A stretch of 64,000 nucleotides of DNA from Distichodus sexfasciatus (GCA_032718565.1 JAVGVS010000025.1:276513-340512); one strand, 5' to 3'; positions 22,461-34,310 are shown, counted from the stretch's first letter. Numbers and translations: made by a program. The notes: a model not told the origin generated them from the sequence alone.

Positions 22461-23524
22461 AGGATTGTGAAGGAACCTTGTGTGACGACAAGGCTGAGGA
22501 GTGACTCAGAGTTGTGTTGAAATGAACGTTTTACCATTGAAAACTCACCAATAAAGATTCAATTAACAGAGTTTTTCTGATGCTGAAATCAAGTTGATGC
22601 AGCAACTTATTTCTGAAGCTGAACAGAAGTTAGAGGATAAAAATGTCATTTTAGTCTAGTAGTGTAGTGGCACAATCCTCACCAGGGGCATTTCCAGCCT
22701 TTAAGGACACAGTACTGAACAGTACTGTTAATAAAATATGTTGTGTACTAAAACACTGGGAAGTAGAATTACAGGCAAAAAAGCTATACTGTTTAATGTC
22801 AAATTGTACTTAGTATATTGTCGCTGTTAGGCGGAAACCTTTTATATCCAAAATGGTCATTTTTTGAAAAATTGAAAAAAACAAAAAGACAAAACCTGTA
22901 TATATTTTTTATATGAACATTGTAAATAATATTTGAACAAGCCATTTTCAAAACTTTACATTTGTTAAATATTTCTAAAACTGTCAGGCCAACATGAAGA
23001 CTGACCACTAGAATTGTTTTATAACAAAAAATAAAAATGGGCTTAAGAGGTTTTGCCTGACAGCAAAAATATATTGTATTATATTGTTAACTGTGTTGGT
23101 TATTAACACTCTGTAGTATGTGGAGAAGCACTTTGTACATATGACAATAGCCTTTAAATTGCACGTTGTCCATGTTGGCCATTACACAAGTGTAGAAGAG
23201 ATATTTTAATTGAAGCACTGCATCAGTCTGTTTATAATGTCCTAGTGTGTTACTGCTTTGGATATTTAGCTACTCCTGAAGATATCGAGGTGGTGACTGT
23301 GCTAATGAGATGATCACACATAAAGCTGAACTACTGACCACTTAACATCATTCTGCTACAGTAAAAATTTTATTCAATTACATGAGCCAGCGATCAATAT
23401 GAGACAATTTCATATGGAACTAAAATATTGTTTGACATTTTTATTTCTGAGCTGTTTTTATTTTCAATTTTCAATCATTAAGTTGATGTGTCAGTGTAGA
23501 TTACTAGTTTGGCTACAATACAAT
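22461..23524. other. No feature seen
   Basis: AT-rich unique sequence with no frame or terminus that I recognise. Confidence 0.3.
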
Positions 23525-23693
23525 ATTACTGTCTCTGAATTGTAATGCGTTACACGAATCTTGCATTACTTTTACTTTTAAAATATGTAACAAGTATAAC
23601 ATTACTGACACTTTATTAGTAATACCTTACATTATTGGGTTATGGCAAAAGTTGATGCATTACTGTAACTGAGTTACGTTATTCCCAACGCTG
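23525..23693 (-). mobile_element. hAT-type terminus
   Basis: Read reversed from 23693: CAGCGTTGGGAATAACGTAA, CTCAGTTACAGTAATGC, then AGTAATGTTATACTTGTTAC. This is the style of the fish hAT family with CAG-TTGGG-TAAC termini. The partner end is not identified. Confidence 0.5.
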
Positions 23694-23984
23694 TTACAAA
23701 GAGATGCAAAAAATATATATTATAAAAAATCTAAAATGTATTTCTATCAAATAAAAGATATTAATTCAGATTAAGCCATTAATACATTAGCTAATATACC
23801 GCATATGGGCAGGGGTTCCAGTTGATTAATTCCATCGATAATTGTAAACCTTCAACGTTATTGATTCTTCTTAATGATTCTCTTATTTCTCAGCACAATG
23901 TTTTCCGGTTTTTCCTAGGTTTTGCGTTGCTGTACATTACGTCACACTCTCTGCAACTTGACCTTCAACCATGAGGAATCATGA

Positions 23985-24515
23985 TGCATAAAATATATTT
24001 TTCATGGTGCAAACATGTCTATTAGCATGCACGATTCTCACAGGGAACATTCACTACATTCACTACAACATTCACTAAAATATTTTAGTTCAGTTAAATC
24101 TTTCCATTTATTACAGACAAAACTTATATTTTAGCTGATAAATGACAAAAACAAGCGTTCTACTCACAGTACAGCCTTTTGCTTGATATTTATTTATTCC
24201 CGACACAGGTCCACCGCGCTATTGTGCTGCGGCTCTCATATGGACGCCCTCATGGCAAAAATATACTTCTCTCCCAGAAATGAGTCAAAAATAAATTATA
24301 GGCCAAAATGAGTTCAAATGCTCAAAAATTGCCAAAACGTCAGTATTTCTTAATTTTTCAATAATTAGAAAATATATTTTGTTCCATTTTATAATGTTTA
24401 TTCAATATCCAGATGGATTCCAAATGGATAAAGAAGTGTTTTCACCAAGCACTAACCTTAATGTTCTTCATAGTACTAAGCCATAGAATGTCTGCATAAT
24501 AACAACTCTGAATAT
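23985..24515 (+). repeat. Repeat F, copy 1
   Basis: A 0.5-kb segment (TTCTACTCACAGTACAGCC, CTCATATGGACGCCCTC, GCACTAACCTTAATG) matches 31540-32155 in the same orientation at roughly 75-80% by eye. No terminal repeats were seen. Confidence 0.8.
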
Positions 24516-26320
24516 AAATATGTATGTGTTCATGTTCACAGTCTTGTGCAGACATCATTTTGGGAAAATAAAATGTTTGCTTTTGGTGAGAAATACTGCC
24601 TAGAACTCCTTTTTTAGCACTCAAAAATCTACTAAGAAATTAATAAGAGAATTAATAAGCAATTGGATTGACAGCCAGAACCGACAATGGCACTGATAAA
24701 ATCGTGTCAATTCCCAGACATTATAAATTGCTTGTAGATATTTTAAACACATTCTAAATGTACAAATCATTGCCACTTTGCAATATTGTAGTATATTTAA
24801 AAAAAATAAATGTATGTATTTAAATACATGCATTGTGAAAGGCCCTCGACTTTATATAGTAAGCCATGCGACTGCGATTCAAACCCCAGCTGTAGCTTGT
24901 ACTCTTGTTTAACATGACCGTAATGCAGCGTCACCTGGGACCCCCGAACACCGACGCGATTTATCACCTCGCTTTCATCTGCGCTAATCTAAATGATGCA
25001 CAAACAAGTGATAACTGCCACACACACCACACAGCGTATTGTTATGAGGTGCCATCAAAATTATTTATTGATTGTGGGAGGAAATGTTTTCCATAAGGTG
25101 ATGGACAAGGTTGCTGGCAGGATGGTAAGATTTACTTTTATACTGCCATAGTCAAAGTTGTTTTTAATAGATGATTGGAGCCTTGTGCTGTAGTAATAAA
25201 ACCATAAATTACAATGTCCAGCCCACCGCAGTTACGAGAAGAAAGCACAGCAGTGACCTGAGAGACTGAGAGATGAGCATCTCTTCTGAGAATATGATCT
25301 GGATGAGGTCACTTCCCTTTTTTACACCTCAAGCCACAAACATGGTCTTATAAAAGCGAAGTGGAATGAATTTACATGAGGCAACACAAAGTAAAGATTA
25401 GTGGTGAGGGTAGTGGCTTTAGTCATTCTTTTCACCGCATTCATGAAATCAGTCTTCCTCTTTAAAAGTAAAAGTCAGCTGCATTGAGACCAGAGGTGTT
25501 CATGAGTCCTAAGTCAAAACATCTCTGGGTCATAGTGAAAAATCAGTCTAATCTTTGCTGAAGTGTTGAGTGAATGTTTATTGAGTCATCTAGCCCTGTT
25601 TAATCACATACACATGATAAATGGCGAGAATGCATCAACACCTATCTTGTAACATGATCACATTTCATTGTATATAATAATATCCAATAATTATTATCCA
25701 CCATTGAATGGTTTTGTTAGCCCTGTATTCTCCTAAAGGTAGAAATCAAAGCTGAGAAGTCTGTTAACCACAGAAAAGACAAATGACCTGTTTGATACAA
25801 CAAAAGCAGAGTAACGCAGCGAGACAATGACAGGAATCACAGTTCAGTATTTGGCTGGATGATTGACAAGCTCAGTCGAGGACATCATGAGTTATTTGCA
25901 AAGAGCAAAGAGGGAGACGTTAATTCAATTTATGCCAGTCAAGTCATTTCAATCAGTGATGTTTAATTGAATCGGACTCACATCTGTGTCATTTTGCTCC
26001 TACCCAGCAGAAGTAATAATTTATGGTGGAAAATTCCATCATCGTTTTGATGCCACATTAATAATACCACCTGCTGTATGTGAGGCATCACGTTTTGCTC
26101 TGAAGTTTTCGCAAAGGGTCAGACTTCATCACAAATGGATCACCAGCATTTTATTTGGTACTTTTTTCCATTTCTAGATTCTGTCTGAACCATTTTGTTA
26201 GATTGATTTGGAAACAACTTGCCTGTTTTATATGTTCCGATAATAGACCATTACTTGTGATATTTTTTAAAGATGCATTATTTAAGTCATCTCTTATTAG
26301 ATCTGTGCTGCTGATCATAT
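24516..26320. other. No feature seen
   Basis: 1.8 kb of unique AT-rich sequence without repeats shared with the rest of the window. 25960-26150 has a mixed composition and might be regulatory. Confidence 0.3.
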
Positions 26321-26740
26321 GGTGGAAAATCAATCTAGCCGGGGTAATTTGGGCGGAGGTGCCGGACGAATGACTAATGAGTTATCTCAGCCCGGGCGGC
26401 ATTAAAATCCGTTCAATCGCTTACACATGATAAAGGGTTGAAAATGCATTAACAAGGCATCAAAACAAACAGTAGAGAAGGCCATCTGCATAAATTAGAG
26501 CGTGGAAGGGAGGCAGAAAAGGCCACAGAGTGTCCTCCATTAAGCCCAGGGAATCGTCACATCTTCCCTGAGAAACGCCGTGACCCTAAGATAATAATCA
26601 GACACGGCTTAATGTATTCAAGAAAGTACAGTACAGAGAGCGTCTGACTTCATCACGTCAGCCTCCTCCAGCATTAATGACCCTTATTCAAACCGGTCTG
26701 CAGAGGAGGCGATGCATGGTATAGATTTTCTCACTTTGTT
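26321..26740. other. CNE candidate
   Basis: A repeat-free, compositionally balanced block containing GACTAATGAGTTATCTCAGC, GGCATTAAAATCCG, CAATCGCTTACACATG and AGCATTAATGACCC. It has multiple TAAT and WGATAA-like words and no frame. Of the blocks here this most resembles a conserved developmental enhancer; conservation is not tested. Confidence 0.4.
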
Positions 26741-27217
26741 AGCGCTGGGTGCAGCATATAGTTTGTGTAAAGAAAGAATATGAGGACTAAAAATATGTGC
26801 AAATGAGCAGTAAACTCACACGTTTACTGCGAGACTCACAGTCTTATGCTGAGATGGTAATTTCTTAAACACATTATACATTTTTAGAGTCAAACGTATT
26901 GTACTGCATATCGTGTATTTCTATGTGACTGCACTATTAAAGCAATACTACATAGATTTTCAGCCTTCAAATTACATTTTCAAGATCATTCTGATGGTAC
27001 ATCAGCTCACAATCGGTTTAATTACAGATTTAATTACAGATTTATACAGATTTTATGACCATTTCTCATCATAGTGTAGCTTGAAAGATTTTTGGAATGC
27101 TTATAGGGGGTTTAGGTCGCCTTTTTAGGGTTTTTTAGAGGATTTAGTTGTCATTTTTTGAGTTAAGTTGTGTGCTCTGGAACCAAGTGTTCTGTTTTGA
27201 CTTTAGGTTAGGCAAGA
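26741..27217. other. No feature seen
   Basis: Unique AT-rich sequence. Confidence 0.3.
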
Positions 27218-27332
27218 CGGAGCAGTTGATAGCATAATGGTTAGGGCATTTGCCCCGTGATTGGAAGGTCGCTGGGTTCGAACCCAAGAACTGGTAAAAG
27301 TATCACCGAGGTAATCATGAGCAATAACCAAT
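27218..27332 (+). mobile_element. SINE-A 5' fragment
   Basis: GAGCAGTTGATAGCATAATGG region (box A), GCTGGGTTCGAACCCAAG (box B), AAAAGTATCACCGAGGTAAT and CATGAGCAA. The 3' half is missing. Confidence 0.8.
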
Positions 27333-27859
27333 CTATTAGAAAAATTTTACTTATCAAAATTATACTGCATTTATTACACGGAGCTAATAAATATGGATAT
27401 CAACATCAGTCAACATGGGTGCTTTATATGCACAAGCTGTGTTTGGGCTGAATTATGCATGGCAGCTGCATATTCAATAAAGGCAAGATTCTTATTAAGG
27501 ACGGTAATTTAATTTTTTTTTTTTTTTTTAAAAGCTCAAGACCAGCCAGTAAGAGGAGAGCACAATGGACAATTGGAAAAAACCAAATGTTGGATTTGGT
27601 TTTTCAGCTCACTTTGAAATCCTGCTTCATCCATAAATTCATTTATTCCATCCATCTTTCCATCTAACTACCTACCTTTCCGCATCCTGGAGCATTAAAG
27701 AGCTCGGCTGCTGTTTTTGCGGCTGTTTGTAAATCATATTTGTAATCCAAATTGCCTTTGTGCTTTTCTCTCATTGATGCTAGACTTCAGAGACGGGAAG
27801 GGTGTTTTGTAATAAAAAGAGCATATTTTCCTGCATCACAGATGAATAATTTATTAGAT
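27333..27859. other. Unique, with poly-T at 27511-27530
   Basis: A T-rich run and a short CATCCATC-like stretch; nothing else is recognised. Confidence 0.4.
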
Positions 27860-28250
27860 AGACACAACTGCTGACTCTAAAACTTCAAAGAGCACATTTT
27901 TGGGAATGAGAGCCTTGCTGCTTAACTAATTAATTAGAAGCAGAGGCTCAATTTCCTCCAAAGAAAAGGTGTTGCGTAGCCAAGCTCCAGCGGCCAACGT
28001 AATCGATAGCCGCACAGGTATTGATGAAGTGGCGTCAGAATGCTGTAGTGACGAGGAATTATTCAGAAATCGCTTTAAGCAACGTCTTGAGAATCAATCT
28101 ATTTCATGAAACGCTAATTAAGAGGAAAAGAGACCTAAATAACAGCATAAACTCCTGATATTACTGTAATTACAGGGGCTGCAGCAGGATTCATTACCAA
28201 ATTAATCTGGTTAAAAACCATGTTAATGTACACAGCTGTTACTGTCATTT
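27860..28250. other. CNE candidate
   Basis: A repeat-free block with dense homeodomain-type cores: CTTAACTAATTAATTAGAAG, CAACGTAATCGATAGCC, ACGCTAATTAAGAGG, CCAAATTAATCTGG. It ends where the polypyrimidine tract begins. Confidence 0.35.
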
Positions 28251-28257
28251 AGAGAAG

Positions 28258-29322
28258 TGCTTGAGGAAAAAAGAGCTCCAAAAAACGACAAAAGCAAAGA
28301 CGGACTTTCTTTTTTACCTTCATCCTTCTTTCTCCCTTTCCTATCTTCCTTCTCTTTTACTTTCACATTATTGTTCTTTTGTCTATTCTTTCTTTCTTTC
28401 TTTTCTCTATGTTCCCATCTATCCTTTCTGTCATTTTCTTTCCTTTTCATTCTCCATTTTCTTCTCCTTCGTTCTCTCTCTTTGTGTGTTTCTTTTTTCC
28501 TTCTCTTTCCCTTTCTGTCCTTTCTTCCATTCTTCTCCTTCCCATTCCCTTTTTCTTTCTTCTCTAATCTTTTTTTCTTTCCGTCTTTCATTCTTTCTTT
28601 CTTTTATGTATTCTTCCTTTCTCTTTCCTTTTCCCTTCTCTTTCTGTTTCTGTGCTTCTCTCTTTCCTTCCTTCCTCCTCTTTCACGTTCACATTCTCTT
28701 TCCCTTTCCTTCTCTTCTTTCTCTTTCTTTCTTTTCTTCCATCTTTCATTCTTTCCTTTTTTACTTTTCAACTTCTTTCTTTCTTTCCTTACCTTTCACT
28801 TTCCCATTCTGTTTTCACTTTCATTCTCTTCTTTCTTTCTTTTATCTTTATCCTTCTTTCTCCATTTCATCCCTTCATTCTCTTTCACTTTCCTATTCTT
28901 TGCTTTTCAACTTCATTCCTTCTCTTTCCTTTTTGTTTTCTTTCTCTTTCTTTCCTTTTCTTTCACTTTCCCTTCTCTCTTCCCTTTTTTCATTCTCTTT
29001 CCCTATCTGTTTACCTAAGTTTTCTTCATTCCATCTTTTTCACTTTCCCATCCTGTTTCTTTCTTTCTTTTTTTCTTTAATACAGTTCCATTCTTTGTTT
29101 TTGCCATGTTCTCTTTCTTTTACTCTTTACCTGTCTTTCAATTCACTTTCAATTCCTTTTTTCAGTCTTGCTATCTTTTATTTCACTCTTTTGTGTCTTT
29201 TTTATCATTCTGACTCTCTTCCCTTTTTCCCTAAAATTTCTTTCTGTATGTTCTGTATTACACTTTTTTGTCTGCTCTCTCTTTCTCTCTTTCTTTCTCT
29301 CTCTCTCTCAAATTGGGGCTGA
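28258..29322 (+). repeat. Polypyrimidine tract (CTTT-rich), ~1.05 kb
   Basis: Almost all C and T on the plus strand (diverged TTTC, TTCC and CTTT units). Purines are scarce, so stop codons are absent and frames of 253 and 353 codons (Phe/Ser/Leu) stay open. They are not genes. Confidence 0.95.
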
Positions 29323-29592
29323 AATTGTTTGTGTTGAGCAGTACTTCATCTAGCTCTGCTTTTCCAGTGACACTCATTACACACCAGAACATGGAGTAAA
29401 AGTGTGTGTGTGTGTGTGTGTGGCCTTGAATTTGAAGTGGATTCAGCTTTAACACGTTATGATGATCAGCTCAGATTCCTCAGAGTCACACGACTGAAAA
29501 AGCCAAAACTCCTCACACAGCAGTGAGACTGAGGATCTCTGCCAGTGAATGTGTGTGTGTGTTTTTGACCTAGACTTATTTTCAGGACAAAT
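29323..29592. repeat. Short unique stretch with (TG)n at 29401-29422
   Basis: A TG microsatellite plus a second GTGTGT run near 29550, just before the next transposon. Confidence 0.7.
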
Positions 29593-30200
29593 GTGACCCT
29601 CCACGGCAAAACCAGTCGCTTGTTGCAAATTTTCACAATTTAGTTATTATGTTTTTCATTTATATCAAATGAATCAGATGACATATGACTGAGATATCAA
29701 CATTCAAAGGAGTCAGGTTTCTCCTGTCACGCCAAGAAGTGAAAGCGAATCTGCCTTTGGTCGATATCGGCAATAACACTCCTGAGCAGCTTGGTGCGAT
29801 GCAGCAGCTACGTTGTATTCTGATAGCCCTCGCTGCATTCACAGCCACACGGATAGCCTACCTGCGTTAGGTTAACTGAACTCGGGAAGCGAAGATGGAT
29901 TCGGAGAAAATATCTTCACGTAATAGTCAGCAGTGGATTTACGTAAATGTTAGTAGAGCGGTCCGAAAAACTTTTAACATTCTGCTGGAATTGAATTCCT
30001 CACCTCAAGAAAAATTTTTTTTAGGATGGAAAGGGGAAGTTTTTCTGTAAAATTTATTCACAACAGTACAGTGTAGACCTTCCACTGTTTCAAAACACTA
30101 AAAACAAAAAATCCAAAATTTTACCCCACGCAACATAAACGGTCATTTTTCTCGGAAAGCTCGGTTGCGACAAGCGACTGGTTTTGCCGTGGAGGGTCAC
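29593..30200 (+). mobile_element. MITE of the Sola-like family (608 bp)
   Basis: It starts GTGACCCTCCACGGCAAAAC and ends with its inverse (GCCGTGGAGGGTCAC); inside this, CAGTCGCTTGT(T/C)GCAA is also inverted. AAAT lies on both sides (29589-29592, 30201-30204), a 4-bp target duplication. The first ~310 bp and last ~130 bp match the ends of the 47136-52085 element, including the sequence around its first ATG (29895). There is no transposase. It is evidently an internally deleted or derived form mobilised by the larger family member. Confidence 0.93.
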
Positions 30201-30756
30201 AAATGTGAAAAAACAGCCAATCACAGGCTTGGAGAAAGCTGATTGATTTGGTCTTCAATCAGGGGTCCAATACCTGTCCAAGTTCACATAGTGAATAGCA
30301 TCACACATTTTTCTAGTGCGACACCAAAAGCAACAAGAAGAAGATGAGTTGTGGGTTAATTGAAGATTTTGGGTGTGATTTGTTCAGCCAGTATCCTAGT
30401 CTAATTATATCTATTAATGTTCCTAAATCTGTTGATTTTGCCTCTAACATGATTTAATGAAGATGTTGATTTGTACAAGGTGATGATATAATGAGATGAT
30501 TTACACTTCAATTGGAAGTTAGAAGCTGATGCACAGTAGTGGTGTGAAGAGATGCATGAGCATACAAGAGAGTCCAGTCACTTCAGGCACTAAATACACT
30601 GCACTTGCACTTGACGTTTTATGTCTTTCAGTCAAATAAAATGCCATAGACAACTCATATGTTTTATAACTCAAGTTTTATTTAACCTTTTCAGCCCAAC
30701 GCACACAATTTGCGACAGTTATTATTTTGTTTTTAATCATTCAGAATCCCTTACTG
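30201..30756. other. No feature seen
   Basis: Unique AT-rich sequence between two transposons. Confidence 0.3.
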
Positions 30757-31410
30757 CAGTGGTCCCCAAATGGCGGCCCGAGCAAGTGATATATCTGGCC
30801 CCTTATGGAATGCCACCCTGTGCAAAAACGTATTCCAGAAAGGCAAAATGCAGCTCGACTTACATAATTAAATAAAAACAATGCAAGTCAAAAACATTGT
30901 TCTTACTATTTCTAGAAGTTATGTCTACAGTTTCAGCACTTTTAAACTATATAAAGCTAAAACTAATAAAAAACAAATAATAATGTCATTTATTAATTAT
31001 ATTAATCTAAAATATTTTATTTATAACGGTTCATTCTTATGTGTCATTTATTTTTTCTATTAACTATTGGACAGTCCAGAAAACAACAGTAGGCAGGTCA
31101 GATAGGAGAAAGGCAGTGTGAGGTAGACCAAAGAAATAAATAAACAATACAAGTAATTATTGTTTTGCCATATTATATGTGGCATTTGAAGGATATTATG
31201 GCTATCAAAAAAGTGTTTGCCTCCTAAATATTTAGGGTTTAGGAGCCAGTGGTCGGGGTCGGGTGTGGGCTTGACTACCCCTCTCTTTTTTGACCATACA
31301 TCCCTGGATATATTTCTGTGAGTGTTGGCAGATGTGACAGATTTGTTGGCCCTCAGCCTGACATGCTTTAAATAATTTGGCCCGTGGGGAAAGGAAATAG
31401 GGGACCACTA
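30757..31410. mobile_element. hAT-type non-autonomous element (654 bp)
   Basis: It begins CAGTGGTCCCCAAATGGCGG and ends TAGGGGACCACTA, with inverted termini of the hAT type (CAGTGGTCCCC). The flanks CCTTACTG (30749-30756) and CCTTACAG (31411-31418) are an 8-bp duplication with one change. A subterminal GGCCCG pair also occurs (30775, 31379). Part of the interior (30895-30970) is related to the DNA flanking the solo LTR at 32610. Confidence 0.85.
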
Positions 31411-31539
31411 CCTTACAGACTTACAGAAACCACACACATACCGTCAGAATCCCCAGACTTTGAACTTACCGGATATTGATTCCTCTGTATGTGAAATTGT
31501 TTGTGAGTAATTACATGCGAAAAACTGAAGTAATTGCGT

Positions 31540-32155
31540 AAAAATGCATACATAATATTTTTCGCAATGTAAACAGATGCTCTGTGTTTGTGGAGCGCGT
31601 TCATCTCTCACGGAAAAGTCCAAACGTTCACTAAAACGTTCCAGTTCAGTCAAATCTTCCCCTTTATTACTGATAACACTTGTATTTTAGCTGATGAATA
31701 CAAAAACAACCAGCGTTCTACTCACAGTACAGCCATTTACTAGATATTTATTTATTTATTTATTCCTGATGCGAGTCCACAGCGTTATTATGCCGCGGCT
31801 TTCATATGGAACGCCCTCTTGGAAAAAATGTGCTTCTCCCCTTGAAATGAGTCAAACATTAGTTATAGGCCAAAAAGAGGCAATATGCTCAAAAAATTGA
31901 CAAACTTCAGTATTTCTTCATTTCAATTCATCATAAATTATATTTTCATTCAATAATGTTAGAGAGTTTATATATTGAGAGAGAGAGAGAGAAATGCATT
32001 GCTATTTCCATTATCGTTATCAAATAATTTTATTCTACAGTATACCCAGACGGATAACCAATGGATAGAGAAGTGTTTCCGTCAGGCACTAACCTTGTTT
32101 TAATTCATCATACTAAGCCAAAGAATGTCTCTACATAATAAAAACTCTGCAAGCC
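31540..32155 (+). repeat. Repeat F, copy 2
   Basis: It matches 23985-24515 in order. This copy carries an inserted GA run at about 31978-31992 and an expanded TTTA run near 31750. Confidence 0.8.
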
Positions 32156-32192
32156 AATAAAACTGACACTAGTCGTACTCTTTGTGTAGTTA

Positions 32193-32609
32193 TGTGAGAC
32201 CAAGGGAGGAACCCACCTCACCAGAAAGGCCATATGACCAGGACTCCAGTTCCAGACTTTCACAACGACCTCAGTTCACCAGATCAACGTCACCAGAATT
32301 CTAAACCAATCACAGCCACATCACCTGTATTTAAGGACTTGCAGTTACAACCATACCCTGCGAAGTATTGTTATGCCTAGTGCAACATACCAAGCGTTCT
32401 TTGTGTTTGCCTGCCTCGGTTTTGACCCTTGCTGTCGGTTTTTGGATTACCCCTCTGCTTCTGGCGATTTGGATTTGTTTGCTTCATGGACAGTGTTTTC
32501 TGGTTCTGACCTACGCTTGAATAAACTCTTTGCTTTTTGCCAATTTACCCCTGTGCCTGTGATCTGGTTCTGTCGACTCTGCGTTTGGGTTCACCCGCCG
32601 GTCGTTACA
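32193..32609 (+). mobile_element. Solo LTR (417 bp)
   Basis: It begins TGTGAGACC and ends GGTCGTTACA (TG...CA). It is flanked on both sides by AGTTA (32188-32192 and 32610-32614), a perfect 5-bp target duplication. A TATA-like TGTATTTAAGGAC lies at about 32327 and a polyadenylation-like TTGAATAAAC near 32516, as in a promoter-bearing LTR, which fixes the plus orientation. The composition resembles fish Ty3-type LTRs (inference). No internal region remains. The 168-codon frame crossing it is not a gene. Confidence 0.85.
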
Positions 32610-32614
32610 AGTTA

Positions 32615-33639
32615 TATCTACAGTGCCAGCAGTTTTATACTACATAAAGCTAAAGAAAAGTACAAAATTTCACAGGCGCAAGTCAGCTTTCATCAGAAAT
32701 GGATTGATTTAAAGGATGTGTCAGCATTTACACATCAAATTATGACAAATTTGAGTAGTGCAGGACGAACTGAACACAACAACATAAAGCATGTATGGCT
32801 AACTTCTACACACACTAGAATAAGCCTAAAACAAAGGTATAGAAAAACACCCCAAATTCTCTTAGGGCAGAAGCGTTAAAATAGTGTTAAAATCTCATCA
32901 TGTTCTGGTTCTTCTCAACCCAGTCTCGTCTGGTTTCGTGAGGTGAGTGTCTCGTCACACCCCTACTTTTAAACAAATGTTGCAGCTTTTATGTGAAAGA
33001 CTAATTTAATTGGTTACTGAAGTTAAAGTTAGGTTTGGTTGTAGCTGTAATATTTACATCTAGTCATTATGGAAGGACCTAACAAAGATGGCAAGTCATT
33101 CCTCTCTGTGTGTTTGTGTGTGTTTGTGTGTGTGTGTGTGTGTGTATGTGTGTCTATAAAGACTGTATCTCTCAGGGAAAATTAAGTTAACATGCTCCTG
33201 TGGAAAGTGCCTGCATAGTGACAAAGTACAAAGTGTAGCATCAGCATAATTACTCAGTCGTGGGCTTTACGAATATGAAAAAAGCAGAATTTTCTTTGTG
33301 CTAGCAGCAGTCAGCCGTTCCCACACACACCACGCATACATACAAAATGGCCTACTTTACACACCGCCACAGAAAAAATATCTAGTCCTGAACCAGCGAC
33401 AGGTACATTTTCTAGCAGGTTTTTAACATTTATGCACCTTACTTTGCACAAACTGCACACACAGAAATCAATAAATCGCTACAGGATTTCACCTGAATGT
33501 TTAGCTTAACATGGCTTATTAGGGTGTCGTCAGATACATGCAAACTGTAAATTTCTCATTCAGAACTACTCATGTCACGTTTGGGTTTGCAACCTTTGAA
33601 ACAGAACACAAAGATGCAGGAATGATTGTTCAATGCTTA
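32615..33639. other. Repeat pieces and GT microsatellite, otherwise unique
   Basis: 32615-32662 resembles 30915-30970, and 32774-32900 matches 9443-9570 (AACATAAAGCATGTATGGC). A GT microsatellite is at 33108-33150. No gene. Confidence 0.5.
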
Positions 33640-34310
33640 CAATCTTCAAAGGAACTATATGTAAGATTGTGGCCAAAACTGGTACTGCAGTCAAATTTAA
33701 AATACTGTAGCACGTTGTTGCCTCTCCCACTTCTTCCCCAGACTCGAGGTTGCCAGATAGGTTGGTGGATCCTCATTTTGGGCCAATTTAGTGTCTAATG
33801 TTATATTTCATATTGCCATAATTAGAATGCTAATGTTTGCACTGTCACATATCACCATTTTTGTTTCTCAAACATTTCAATTGGTTTGATGACCCACCTG
33901 CACATGGGCTACAATCTATGATCCAACATAAATAACGTTATTCAACTGATGAAAATATTAGATTAATTTATCCCTATGTCTAGTGGTGATACAAGATACC
34001 CAACCTTGGCTAAATCTTACCCGTCCAGGAGAGAATTAGCCATTTCGGCATCTGTCTTCAATTTTTTTTCCGCCTTCAGCCATCTCCATCTTTCAAATGC
34101 ATCTCCTAAGCTGATCCTCATTTTGTTTCTGCTGTGATTAAGACATTTTTTTTTGAGAGTCATAGCAAAGCCTTGCATTTGCACATGGATTGCCACACGA
34201 AAGCAACACCCGTCATGTGAGAAAGTTGAATAGCAAACCCACGTTAGTACTCGATCCGGATCAGAGTGGGCTGAAGCAGCACAGACGTTACACATGTTGA
34301 TGATTCAGTC
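33640..34310 (-). mobile_element. Probable DNA-element relic with coding remnant
   Basis: The left end, GAACTATATGTAAGATTGTG, and the region to AGACTCGAGGTTGCCAG resemble a widespread fish repeat. A loosely inverted right end may be CAGACGTTACACATGTTG (about 34284-34300). On the minus strand, 34119-34017 encodes a peptide with ISLGDAFERWRWLK and LKTDAEMANSLLD, a pattern I recall from multicopy transposon-linked proteins in fish. Class and exact limits are uncertain. Confidence 0.45.

Noticed and set aside
28261..29322. 353-codon open frame on the plus strand
   Set aside because: Same cause: a CTTT-rich tract with few purines. No domain, no start context, and overlapping frames are equally open.
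32193..32609. Complete LTR retrotransposon or endogenous virus
   Set aside because: Only one LTR is present and identical 5-bp flanks abut it on both sides; no gag or pol sequence follows.
32373..32879. 168-codon plus-strand frame
   Set aside because: It starts inside the solo LTR and runs across its border into another repeat, so it cannot be an ancestral gene.
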